Below are positions 7,736-17,056 of a DNA stretch of 64,000 bases, one piece after another. The notes below the pieces were generated by a model. It saw only the letters and a program-made list of their open reading frames with translations. It did no database searches and was not told where the DNA came from. This DNA is from CAWFFV01 sp963814985. Its GTDB lineage: Bacteria > Chloroflexota > Ktedonobacteria > Ktedonobacterales > Ktedonobacteraceae. The stretch spans positions 186,001 through 250,000 of the forward strand of contig CAWFFV010000029.1 of assembly GCA_963814985.1 (NCBI GenBank). The letters are read 5' to 3'. The number at the start of each line of letters is the position of its first letter. The first letter of the stretch is position 1. Position numbers and translations under genes: made by a program.

Positions 7736-8614
7736 ATGAGTGTAACAGCGAGAAACGTAATCTTAAAGATGCGTAAATATGCATGCATGCGGAGCAGTAT
7801 GCTTGTCAGAAAAGAGCAGCAAATACATGTTCCTGGTATGCGTATTCCCAATCCGAAAGTGAGGGGGCAACTGCTCTCAACGGTACCGGCGCTGGTGTTG
7901 GGTTTGTTGCTATTGATAGGATGGTATGCGAGCACAACTCTTGGGTATGCAAACGCTCTCTTCTTACCTGCTCCTGTTGATGTCTTCACCAGTTTGTTCG
8001 AAGGTATCAGCTCTGGGGTATATCTAAGTAATACCTTAGTTACTGTCCAGGAAAGCATGGCGGGCTTCTTATTGGCTCTGGCTGTAGCTTTACCGTTAGG
8101 ATATGGATTGGTAAAATCGCGTTTACTCTCGGCGGCTGTACAGCCCTATCTGGCTGCAGGTCAAGCCATTCCAGCCATTGTCGTAGCTCCCTTGCTTGTT
8201 ATCTGGTTTGGGTATGGACAGATACCCAACGTGCTTGTTTGCATGCTGGTGGTGCTCTTCCCAATGGTGATAAACACGGTACTGGGTATTCAAACTCTCG
8301 ATCCTTTGCTGTTAGATGCAGCTCGTGTTGAGGGAGCCTCAGGATGGTCGCTGCTCATTCATGTCGAGTTTCCGCTGGCTTTGCCAGCTGTTTTAGCGGC
8401 TATTCGCACTGGTTTTACCCTCTCGATCACAGGAGCACTGGTGGGAGAATTTGTGCAAGGTGGAGATCAGGGACTTGGCTCTTTAGTGTTGATCGCAAAA
8501 AATCAGCTTAACACCCCATTCCTGTTCGCCACGCTCATCGTATTGGCTGCATTGGCTGCGCTCTACTACGCGACTACCTGGTTGTTGGTGAAGGGAGCCG
8601 AAGCCATTTATTAA
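7736..8614 (+). CDS. ribX: riboflavin ABC transporter permease
   Basis: A 292-residue inner-membrane permease of the BPD/SsuC-TauC type. After a basic N terminus, it has about six hydrophobic segments starting VPALVLGLLLLIGWYAS, and the cytoplasmic EAA-type loop DAARVEGASGWSLLIHVEFP. The open frame extends up to 7598, but the ATG at 7736 has GAGGGG just upstream and is preferred. The FMN riboswitch upstream and a substrate-binding gene (ribY) downstream identify it as RibX of the RibXY system described in Chloroflexota. No ATPase gene is adjacent, so a shared ATPase elsewhere would be needed (inference). Confidence 0.85.
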   Translation: MSVTARNVILKMRKYACMRSSMLVRKEQQIHVPGMRIPNPKVRGQLLSTVPALVLGLLLLIGWYASTTLGYANALFLPAPVDVFTSLFEGISSGVYLSNTLVTVQESMAGFLLALAVALPLGYGLVKSRLLSAAVQPYLAAGQAIPAIVVAPLLVIWFGYGQIPNVLVCMLVVLFPMVINTVLGIQTLDPLLLDAARVEGASGWSLLIHVEFPLALPAVLAAIRTGFTLSITGALVGEFVQGGDQGLGSLVLIAKNQLNTPFLFATLIVLAALAALYYATTWLLVKGAEAIY

Positions 8615-8653
8615 TCAAAGATCATACAAATCTGCTAAGTGGGAGCTCTATCA

Positions 8654-9668
8654 ATGTTCACACGTCACCGTTCATCTATCATGCTATCTTTTTTGTCATT
8701 GTTAGTGTTATTAGCTCTGTTGTTTACAGCGTGCGGTGGTGGTACAACGTCAAATACCTCTACTGTACCAGTCCCGACGATGAAGAACGTCTCGATTGGT
8801 CTGGGCTACATTCCTGATATACAGTTTGCGCCATTTTATGTAGCCCAGGCCAGGGGTTACTACAAAGCTGCGGGTTTAAATGTCACTTTCCATCATGGCG
8901 TCGTGCCCGATCTTATTGGTTCAATGATTGCTGGAAAGAATGACTTTGTCTTTGCCGGTGGCGACGAGATGCTTGTTGCACGCGATAAGAATGTGAAGGT
9001 TCTAGATGTTGCCACCATTTTCCAGAAATATCCTGTGAGCCTGATCGTGCCCTCTGATTCGCCTATCAAAACTCTCGCAGATCTAAAGGGGCGCACGATT
9101 GGTGTTCCTGGTCCTTTTGGCTCAACCTATACAGGTTTGCTGGCACTGCTGTACAAAGCGAATTTACCACTCTCAGCGGTGAAAGTGCAATCCATTGGTT
9201 TCACACAGGTTGCAGCCCTTCTTGCTCACAGAGTTGATGCTGTGATGGGTTACTCGAATAATGAAGCCATTGCAATTGAGCAATCGAGGTTTCGCTGTGC
9301 GTACCTTCGCCGTTTCAGATTATCAACCACTTGTCTCTAATGGTATTATCACGACCGAAGATACCTATCGTAACCAGCCACAAGTGGTGCGTAATTTCGT
9401 CCAGGCAACTCTGAAAGGTGTGAAGGATGTGATTGCGAATCCTTCAGAGGCTGTAACTATCAGTAAACGCTTTATTCCAGGCTTGTCAGACACTACTGAG
9501 GTAATGAGTGTGTTGCAAGCGACGATTCCCCTCTGGCAAGGTAATGGTCAGTTGGGCTATAACGATAGTGCAACCTGGACTTCCATGGAGAAGTTCTTAG
9601 TGGCACAGAAGCTCATCGCTCCTGTGCAGGACCTTACGCAGGCTTATACAAATCAAGCCATCTTGTAG
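8654..9668 (+). CDS. ribY: riboflavin-binding lipoprotein of ribXY (one apparent frameshift)
   Basis: NMT1/THI5-like substrate-binding protein. The N terminus has a signal peptide with lipobox LLFTAC, so it is an anchored lipoprotein. The binding domain includes IGLGYIPDIQFAPFYVAQA, KNDFVFAGGDEML and GRTIGVPGPFGSTYTGL. The frame breaks near 9285: after AIAIEQS it shifts by +1 and resumes as GFAVRTFAVSDYQPLVSNG to a stop at 9668. Removing one base (in the CGAGG context) restores a normal protein of about 337 residues. Given many similar breaks in this window, it is probably a consensus insertion error. The start at ATG 8654 has GGGAG upstream. It lies 39 bp after ribX. Confidence 0.85.
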
Positions 9669-9714
9669 TTATTGCGCTATGAGAGAGCCGTTGAGATAGA
9701 CGAGACCGCTGGCT

Positions 9715-9751
9715 CTTCCCACTTCTTGCCACCAGTGCAAAAAGTGGGAAG
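9715..9751 (+). terminator. hairpin after ribY
   Basis: CTTCCCACTT (9715-9724) pairs with AAGTGGGAAG (9742-9751). It lacks a clear T-run but lies 46 bp past the ribY stop. Confidence 0.4.
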
Positions 9752-9774
9752 CGGTAGCATATCATTTCGATGTG

Positions 9775-9811
9775 AATGAAGCTTTGTCTTGCCGCAGCGC
9801 AGAGCTTCATT
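9775..9811. terminator. hairpin between convergent ribY and LLM gene
   Basis: AATGAAGCT (9775-9783) pairs with AGCTTCATT (9803-9811), followed by TTCC on the plus strand. It overlaps the stop codon of the minus-strand LLM gene and may serve both directions. Confidence 0.45.
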
Positions 9812-10805
9812 TTCCTGTGAGCTGTGCTACTACCGGAGCAAAGGCTTCAATCCCGCCTTCAGCTACTGCAATGTCTGACAACCCGTAGAGTTCACGCCAC
9901 TTCAATATATTCTCGACCATCTGGTCTACGGTCCCAATGAGCACTCCTACACAGGACAAGAGTTGCTGTGGGGTCAATCCAAAATTGCCAGCCATCTTTT
10001 GTGCCACCTGTTCGCGATGGTCCGTAGGAACGACAACAAGAATAGAGGTCCCAATTTCCAATTGGTCGAAGCGCTCTCCTGCTGCTTCACGAATCCACTC
10101 AATTTTCTCGAGAGTTGGTTCATGAGTCGCATTGGCCCAATCTAGCCCTGTGGAAGTACTCCTGGCAGCGATACCCACATGATTAGCTTCCCTGGCTGCG
10201 AGTGACAGCACACGTTTGCCGCCTCCGCCGATGTAGATTGGGGGATGGGATTTCTGAATCGGTTTGGGATGCCCTTTCAATTTGGTCACGTGATAGAACT
10301 GACCTTCAAAAGTAACCTCCTCTTCAGTAAAGAACCGTTTGATGATGTAGAGCGCCTCTTCGAAGCGCGAGAGGCGTACTCCCGGCGAATCAAATGGGAT
10401 ACCTGTCTGTGTATAATTATCTATCATGGCACCACAGCCCAGGCCAAGTTCAAAGCGTCCATCTGAGAGTATATCCAGCATGGCCGCGTCTCTCGCAATA
10501 AGCGCTGGATGCTTGAGATCGCAGTTGAATACGTGGCTTCCTATGCGTAAGGAGGTAGTATCTGCAACGGCCATTAGTGCCGCAACGGGAACAACATCGC
10601 ACCCCATGTGTTCTGGGACCAGAAACGTTGTATACCCCAGATCTTCTACCAGATGAGCTTTGTCGATCCACGTGTTTCGTGACCAGGACTGAACTATAGT
10701 ACCACTAGAATTGGTTTGGTTATCCACATATACAAATCCTGGCGACACTTTTGATCGAGATTGGTTAATTATAGCGCTAAAACGGAACTGGTGGTGAGTT
10801 GCCAT
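9807..10805 (-). CDS. LLM-class F420-dependent oxidoreductase
   Basis: A 332-residue luciferase-like monooxygenase-fold protein. Segments: HLVEDLGYTTFLVPEHMGCD, LRIGSHVFNCDLKHPALIAR, LDILSDGRFELGLGCGAM and GVRLSRFEEALYIIKRFF. The final region PPIYIGGGGKRVLSLAAREA is typical of the subgroup with a Gly-rich flavin/F420 phosphate site (TIGR03621-like). The ATG at 10805 is chosen over an upstream TTG at 10841 because AAGGG precedes it. It is monocistronic, convergent to ribXY. Substrate unknown. F420 rather than FMN as cofactor is inferred from family pattern and from the F420 genes in the window. Confidence 0.8.
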   Translation of the reverse strand: MATHHQFRFSAIINQSRSKVSPGFVYVDNQTNSSGTIVQSWSRNTWIDKAHLVEDLGYTTFLVPEHMGCDVVPVAALMAVADTTSLRIGSHVFNCDLKHPALIARDAAMLDILSDGRFELGLGCGAMIDNYTQTGIPFDSPGVRLSRFEEALYIIKRFFTEEEVTFEGQFYHVTKLKGHPKPIQKSHPPIYIGGGGKRVLSLAAREANHVGIAARSTSTGLDWANATHEPTLEKIEWIREAAGERFDQLEIGTSILVVVPTDHREQVAQKMAGNFGLTPQQLLSCVGVLIGTVDQMVENILKWRELYGLSDIAVAEGGIEAFAPVVAQLTGK

Positions 10806-11045
10806 CGTGTGTAATCCCTTCTTTCCTAATTTTTGAGACAAGCAAATTTGAGACGAAGTGCAAGAATCTCATCTGATCCTGAATCCGCTGGGATTATCTC
10901 ATAACACACCTCTGTTTGCAAGGAATGATGTGGTGGCCAGAAAAAGGTAAATTGTATTGCTTATGGAAGCCCTCCTGCGAGAAGAAGTGTTTGGAGAATT
11001 TCTGTTAGACTGTACTTGCCAGACTTCAGCTTTTCTGAACAGGCC

Positions 11046-12988
11046 TTAGGGTAAGTTATAGAGCGCTAGATTTCTGAAGGACACATCTGCGCCTACATCG
11101 ACTGCTAGCCCAAGTGTTCCCGTAGTATATGTTCCACTTATGGCGTCTCCTTGCTGTATACCATTGAGATAGAATGTGAATGTACTCCCTTGTACAACGA
11201 TGTCAATAGTCATTGTACCTGCAACTTTGCCCTGAGTTGATAGTTCGACGAGTGGACTGGCTGCACCTGTGTCGTTGTCGTAAGAGGAGGCCCTCCAGTT
11301 ATTCGTCGTGTCAAGCAAGAAAGAATAGGTACCTTGCTGATTACCAGATTGGTTACGGAAAAAAACACCAAACGCTCCTTGTGTAGTCGAGTTTGTAATA
11401 GCTTGCACCTGTAGCACATAATCATTTGGAATTTGCTTACCAGAAGGCAACGTTTCCAGAAATATGCCCGTTAAATGGTTTGAGCTATGATTTGCCAACT
11501 CTGTCGCTGTCTTGCTACATTTGACCATTACGTTAGTTGTATTGTGCCATTTGCCTCCCAGAGGATCACATGGTGAACCTGGAAGAGATGTTGCATAAAG
11601 CAGTTGTCCTACAGGCACAAGGGAAGCAATAGGAGTAATGGTAACCCCTGGCGTAGAGTGCTTTTTTTGTTGCAGCAGTGGCCTGAGGGTTTGTCGATAC
11701 GGTACTTTGGGTCTTTATCTGTGAGCCGCTTGATGAGAGTGGCTGCGGAATGAGGTGCAGATACATAGCGAAGCCCCCGACGACCAGGAGCAGCGTTAGT
11801 AGACTTCCCAGTAGCATCATCCAGACAGATTGGCAGCCACTATGTTGCTTGACCTGTGTCGGAATTCTCTGAGGAGGCTGTTCCCGTTTTGGTAGCGGTT
11901 CCTGAGGAGGAGTTACTTTGAGAACTTCTGGTTGTATTGGAACAATGTGTAAGGGTTGTACAGGAGAAGTCATCGTTCTGATACGCACGGCTTCCTCTGT
12001 CGCCGCTTCATGCATATCTACTTCTAGTTGAATATCATTACTTTGCAATGTTTGTGGTATTACACGCTCAAGCGAAGCTTCCTTGAGTGGTGCCTGATGC
12101 GTCGTAGAAGCAGCAGTGCGCAGGGCTTGTGCAAATTCCCCTGCACTTGTGTACCGTTCCGCCGGTTTTTTAGCGAGGGCTTTCTTGACGACTGCTTCAA
12201 CCTCGGGTGGAATTGTTGGGTTAAGTTGCGCCAGCGAGGGAAGCTCTTCCAGAGTATGTTTGATAGCAACCGCTACCGGGGATGCACCCGTAAAGGGAAC
12301 GTCGCCAGTAAGCATTTGAAACAACACAATCCCTAGAGCATAGACATCGCTACGGGCATCTACCGCATGGCCTGCACTTTGTTCTGGTGAGAAATATTCA
12401 GGTGTGCCAACGATAGTACCCGCATTAGTGAGCGCTGTTCGCTCAGTTCGTCCATCGCCATCTTGCTCTGGAGATTGCCGAACAACTTTGGCAAGACCAA
12501 AATCGGCCAAAAGTACTCTGCCATCAGCGTGAAAAAGGATGTTTCCCGGCTTGAGGTCGCGGTGAATGATCCCTTGTGCATGTGCACAATCGAGAGCGGC
12601 AGCAGCCTGGTCGATAATAGGAATGACTTCTCCCAGTGGGAGTATGGCGCGTTTCTCTAATACGTGACGGAGCGTACCACCTGTCACGTAAGGCATAACG
12701 AGGTAGGCGAGTTCTTCTTGTTCACCATACTCTGTAGATTGGCACAATATTGACATGATCAAGCGCAGCAATAGCGTTGGCTTCGCGACGGAAGCGAGCT
12801 AAAAACTCTGCATGAGATAGTTGTTCCAGGGCTATGCCCGCTGGCATAAGTACCTTAATGGCCACAGTGCGCCTGGGGCGTGATTGTTGTGCTAGATAGA
12901 CAGCGCCCATACCACCGCGCCCAAGCAGACTGTGGAGTGTACATGTTCCGAGCGTCTGCCCTAGTAACTCATTGCTATTGGTTACCAC
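11046..12988 (-). CDS. membrane Ser/Thr protein kinase with extracellular lectin-like sensor domain (two apparent frameshifts)
   Basis: Three overlapping minus-strand frames make one kinase of about 646 residues. The N-lobe (GTG start 12988) has LGRGGMGAVYLAQ and VAIKVL. The next frame has YLVMPYVTGGTL, HRDLKPGNILF, DFGLAK, GTPEYFSPEQ and DARSDVYALGIVLF, then a linker and one membrane helix (MMLLGSLLTLLLVVGGFAMY). The last frame is a beta-sandwich outer domain (YVLQVQAI, GAFGVFFRNQ, YSFLLDTTNNW, FYLNG) like LamG/DUF1080 folds. Break 1 is one extra base near 12733, splitting VNIVPIY from EYGEQEELAYL. Break 2 is one extra A in the A7 run copied from 11662-11668. Both look like consensus errors. 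The outer domain suggests binding of a sugar or surface ligand, then cytosolic phosphorylation. Confidence 0.85.
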
Positions 12989-13352
12989 CGCTCGTTGATC
13001 CTCTCACGAAAATACATGATGATCTCATCATCCGGAATTAGGAATACTATCGATAATAATAAAGATGATGCTTCTTCTTATTCTTGCGACATGTTGCTTA
13101 CTACAGCAAGTATCACCGCTTTTTGTAATGTTGTCAATATAGCACAAAGAAGCTCTAGTAGGAGAGGCGTCATTCTCTATAGTAGACGTATGGATCAGAG
13201 CAAACGTTGCGTTAATGAGGAACGGTTAAGATATATATTCCATTGGTACTATGTCTGACGGGATATGGTGTCTGTAAAGAGAGCTTAAAAACTCTAATAA
13301 GATCGTAAATGTGGTAAAATACAATTAAATTATAAATATAGGGGAGGCTCAT
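12989..13352. other. divergent intergenic region, no gene seen
   Basis: AT-rich gap between the minus-strand kinase and the plus-strand substrate-binding protein. It should carry both promoters. TAAAAT at 13315-13320 could be a -10 for the plus strand, but no convincing -35 is spaced from it. The only long frame (12995-13258) has no homology-like features. Confidence 0.4.
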
Positions 13353-14708
13353 ATGAAGACGTCAGGACGGATTCAAGCTCTTGACGAAATCATCATCAAA
13401 ATGCGCTCAGGACGTATAAAACGGCGCACGTTTGTTGAGAGTGCTATTGCGATTGGACTGAGTAGCAGTGTGGCTAGTTCAGTACTCGCAGCCTGTGGCG
13501 GTTCCAGCGATAGCTCTGGTGGACGTGGCCCTGCCCTAAATCTTGTATGGCAAAATGGCCATGAAACTACAGATGTACTCCAGCGGCTGGTGAACACATT
13601 TAACCAGGAAAACGCACATGGCCTCCATATCACCTACCTCGATGGTCCCACTGACAGCGGACAATTACATAGAAATTTTCTGGATATGATGAGCGTGCGT
13701 AGCAGCTCCACAGATATCCTCTCGATGGATATTATCTGGCCTGCCGAATTCGCGGTAAACCAATGGGTAGTGCCACTCAATGATAGATGGCCTGCTAAAG
13801 AACGTGAAAAATACCTTGAAGGTCCTGTGCTGGGCTGTACATTTGGTGGGCAGGTATGGGCGGCTCCAATGGCTACGGATGCAGGATTGATATATTATAG
13901 GAAAGATCTGATGTCAACTCCACCCCAAACATGGGAAGAGTTGGCAACGATGGCGAGGGATCTCCAGGTAACGGGCAAGGTCAAATATGGGTATGTATGG
14001 CAGGGAGCGCTTGCAGAAGGGCTTACTTGTGACTTCAGTGAAGTTTTGTACAGCTATGGTGGAGCAGTTCTCGATCCTGGAAACCCCAGAAGCGTGATAA
14101 TAAACTCACCGGAGGCAGTACAGGCGCTTACTACTATGGTAAGTTGGGTAGATACGATTTCGCCTCCTAATGTGACACTACAGAATGAAGAAGGTTCCCG
14201 TATAGTCTGGGAGAACGGTGACGCTGCTTTTATGAGGAACTGGCCATATGCTTATGCACTGAGCAACTCCTCAGCCTCCAAAGTTGCCGGAAAATTTGCC
14301 GTGCGTCCTATGCTTTCCGGAGGAATGAATATCCAGGGCCACTCGGTAACTGGCGGTTGGCAACTGGGCATCAATGCTTTTTCATCCCCAGATAAAATTG
14401 ATGCAGCCTGGCAATTTATTCAATTTATCATCGGAGAAGAGAGTCAGAAGAAGATGGCACTTGAAGCCTCCCTGGCATCAACGTTAAAGAGCATCTACCA
14501 AGATAAAGAGGTTCTAGAGAAAAACCCTTTCTTTAAAGATCTTGGCTTTGTCTTGCAAACTGCATTATCTCGTCCGGTGTCTCCACGCTACCCCGACATC
14601 ACTAACGCCATTCAAATTCGTGTACATCAGGCATTGACGAAGCAGAGCACACCTGGCGCAGCAATAGCGGCACTCCAGGAAGATTTACAATTTATCGTGA
14701 CATTGTAG
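13353..14708 (+). CDS. ABC-type sugar substrate-binding lipoprotein with Tat-like signal
   Basis: A 451-residue family 1 extracellular solute-binding protein. The N terminus carries IKRRTFVESAIAIGLSS and ends in a lipobox (SVLAAC), so it looks Tat-exported and lipid-anchored. The mature part has LVWQNGHETTDVLQRLVNTF, DILSMDIIWPAEFAVNQWVV, WAAPMATDAGLIYYRKDL and GGWQLGINAFS, the pattern of trehalose/maltose-type binding proteins. A strong AGGGGAGG precedes the ATG. No permease or ATPase genes follow. Instead a DUF4388 gene and a Cache-type receptor come next on the same strand, so it may feed a sensor rather than, or besides, a transporter (inference). Confidence 0.85.
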   Translation: MKTSGRIQALDEIIIKMRSGRIKRRTFVESAIAIGLSSSVASSVLAACGGSSDSSGGRGPALNLVWQNGHETTDVLQRLVNTFNQENAHGLHITYLDGPTDSGQLHRNFLDMMSVRSSSTDILSMDIIWPAEFAVNQWVVPLNDRWPAKEREKYLEGPVLGCTFGGQVWAAPMATDAGLIYYRKDLMSTPPQTWEELATMARDLQVTGKVKYGYVWQGALAEGLTCDFSEVLYSYGGAVLDPGNPRSVIINSPEAVQALTTMVSWVDTISPPNVTLQNEEGSRIVWENGDAAFMRNWPYAYALSNSSASKVAGKFAVRPMLSGGMNIQGHSVTGGWQLGINAFSSPDKIDAAWQFIQFIIGEESQKKMALEASLASTLKSIYQDKEVLEKNPFFKDLGFVLQTALSRPVSPRYPDITNAIQIRVHQALTKQSTPGAAIAALQEDLQFIVTL

Positions 14709-14807
14709 TGTTTGATTGGTCTTGTCACGGGGGGAACAGACTTGGGATATTATCCATATTGTACAACCAAGTAACACCTTCATCATTTTCCAATGGAGTG
14801 AGATGTT

Positions 14808-15335
14808 ATGAAGCCGCAAGGAACAGCTACAAAGAAACTGTCAGATATCTTCCAGGTTCTTCAACTCGCTCGCAAATCGGGATTACTAACTGTAGAACGC
14901 GATAGTTCAGACAATGGGCCAACGGAAGGGATGATCAAAATCCTTAATGGAAAGATGGTCGAGGCGAGTGTAGGGCCTTACAGAGGTGATCAAGCGCTGG
15001 ATGTGCTCAAGTCTTGGATCAATTGTTACTTTACCTTTCAACCATCACCTTTATCAAATTCTGTCTTACCAGGCATAGCCTCGGAGAATGGTCAGCATAA
15101 TGGGCCAGGAGCCGCTTCCTCAGGCAGAAGTGAGGCCCCCTATCGCTTACATCAAATTGATGAAATCTTACCTTATTTCCCGCGTATGGGGCTTTTACGT
15201 ACACATCGACAATTGTTTTTACTTATTGATGGTCAACGCACCTTACAAGAATTAGCACGCTTAACCGCACGTAATCCGATTGACGTAGACGCAAGTCTTT
15301 CTGATTTAGAACGAGCCGGCCTTATTCGAAAATAG
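14808..15335 (+). CDS. DUF4388 (PATAN-like) protein with C-terminal winged-helix-like module
   Basis: A 175-residue cytosolic protein. Residues 1-75 match the DUF4388 pattern: LSDIFQVLQLARKSGLLTVE, an acidic insert, MIKILNGKMVEASVG and GDQALDVLKSW. After a Gly/Ser-rich linker, residues 115-175 (RMGLLRTHRQLFLLIDGQRT, LQELARLTARNPIDV, LERAGLIRK) resemble the short winged-helix tail often joined to DUF4388. Such proteins occur in gliding and two-component signalling clusters. GGAGTGAG precedes the start. It sits between a substrate-binding lipoprotein (99 bp upstream) and a membrane receptor (28 bp downstream), which suggests a signalling adaptor. Exact function unknown. Confidence 0.75.
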   Translation: MKPQGTATKKLSDIFQVLQLARKSGLLTVERDSSDNGPTEGMIKILNGKMVEASVGPYRGDQALDVLKSWINCYFTFQPSPLSNSVLPGIASENGQHNGPGAASSGRSEAPYRLHQIDEILPYFPRMGLLRTHRQLFLLIDGQRTLQELARLTARNPIDVDASLSDLERAGLIRK

Positions 15336-15363
15336 ACATAGCAACAAAGAACGAGGTTAACAT

Positions 15364-16891
15364 ATGACTCAATCAGCCAATGCTCTTGTCAAAAGAAGAA
15401 AAGGTTCTCTCTCTCTCTACATTTCAATTCTCCTGGCGCTTACAGCCACTATTCCCCTCATTGTAGCCATTGGTAGCATTGAGCTTCTCTTGCGACCGGC
15501 GCTGGTATCGCAGGTTAGCGAGGGCGATGGAGAGAGATGCACAAACCCGCGTTCAGTTAATAGATGCGTATTTAATTGAGCGACTCAATGAGGTACAAAC
15601 ATTGAGCCAATCCACGCCGATCAGGAACTTTCTGGCTGGTGCGACCGACCAAAACAGCAGAAATAGGGTATTTGAAGCATTGTTTACCGCTCAGCACCGA
15701 GAAGTAGCCAATTATATTAGCTGGTCTCTTTTTGATAGGCAGGGGAACGTACTCTCGTCTTATCCTACAGCACCGCAAACACATGGAAAATATCTTATTT
15801 TACCTGATGCCCTTCAGCAGATTCGACAATCAAGTAAAGTAATTGTATCAGATGTGTTTTACGATGCAGCTGGAAATATTGCATCTGTTGATCTTTATGC
15901 TCGTGTTATCAGTGATACCTTTCAAGTCCTGGGATATGTGCGGGCGTCTCTCGGTCTTCATCGTATATGGCAACCGGTTGATAACGAGACACAGACCAGC
16001 GGTGCTGGAAGCTATGGGTTCATACTTGACCAGAACGGAGTGCGCATTGCATATACAAACCCTGATTCTTCGGGACTTACCCATCCAGATGCACTCTTTA
16101 CAAGCGTGGCACCAATCTCTCATCAGTTTCAGCAACGCATTACGAGCGAGAATCTATACGGAAATACCAGGAGACCGGTCAAAGTGATGGCTGATCAGAG
16201 TCTTGCCAATATTCAGCAGGCGCAGCAAACATTAACGACGTTTCAGTTCACGCCATCCAACCAGAATCAAGTTTTCGAAGCAGCTATGTACAGAAGCACG
16301 ATTGTTCCCTGGAGCTACTACATTCTTAAACCGTTGAGTGCTGTTACCGGCATTGCTGATCAGCAATTGTTTAGCACAATACTGATTGCAACACTTGTTC
16401 TTGTTCTTGCTGTAATTATAGGCCTCGTGATTGGGCGTCGTATAGCGTTACCTATCCTACGATCTGTTTCATTTTTACGCAGAAATAGCCATGTGCTAAA
16501 AGAGCTTTCGAACGAAGAGCGTGTAGTGGTTAAAGAACAAGTATGGATGATTGAAGCATCAAAAGTAGGACTACAATCGGTCCAATATTATACAAAAGCC
16601 TGCAGCGTAGCAACCCAACGTATTCGTGCTATCAGTACAAATTTAGCGCAAGACACACATCGTATTGATCCCCAAATGCTGAGCCAGGGATTGAAGGAGA
16701 TCCTGGAGGTTGCTGTATATATTGAGCAGGCAACGCGCCACCAGGATGAAACCAACAAGAAACTTGAAACGGCACTACGCGTGACTACCCAGGTTACCGA
16801 CCAGCTTACTAAAGGGGCGCAAGCTGCTGATAACGCAGCCACCGAGCTGGAAAACATTGTGGAACAGCTTACATCTGTTGTCGGAGGGTGA
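15364..16891 (+). CDS. Cache-domain membrane receptor with C-terminal coiled coil (one apparent frameshift)
   Basis: The first frame gives a basic N terminus and a membrane helix (SLYISILLALTATIPLIVAI). After one extra base near 15524 (GAGGGCGATG), the second frame continues AMERDAQTRVQLIDAYL into a large extracytoplasmic double-Cache-like domain of about 270 residues. Features include VANYISWSLFDRQGNVLSSY, VSDVFYDAAGNIASVDLY and YGFILDQNGVRIAYTNPD. A second membrane helix follows (STILIATLVLVLAVIIGLVI), then about 140 cytosolic residues with a heptad-rich end (KLETALRVTTQVTDQLTKGA). HAMP and a full methyl-accepting hairpin are not recognisable. It looks like a shortened chemoreceptor or partner-dependent sensor, operonic with DUF4388. 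About 508 residues if the frame is repaired. Confidence 0.75.
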
Positions 16892-16909
16892 AAAGAAAGG
16901 TAACTACTC

Positions 16910-17050
16910 AGTTGGAGTTTCCCCGTTTCTCTCGTCGTGCTCGCGGGGCTTTGCCTTGCTCGCAGAGAGGAAGATCTGCGAGCGATCCGCTTGTGAGCTG
17001 TGAGAATAAAAGTATAACGAGCAATACAGGGAGACTCACAAGCCCTGAGA
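16910..17050. repeat. possible decayed MITE-like element (copy D)
   Basis: GTAACTACTCAG at about 16911 matches the terminal repeat of the element at 31089. Inside are short hairpins: GCTCGCAGA with TCTGCGAGC (about 16959-16985), and GCTTGTGAG with CTCACAAGC. No matching right end is found, so assignment to the family is weak. The stretch lies between convergent genes and could also act in termination. Confidence 0.3.
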
Positions 17051-17056
17051 TGTTTA

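Noticed and set aside
11046..12988. Kinase read as a decayed pseudogene
   Set aside because: Only two single-base insertions separate three fully conserved segments, one in an A7 run; an intact gene with consensus errors fits better.
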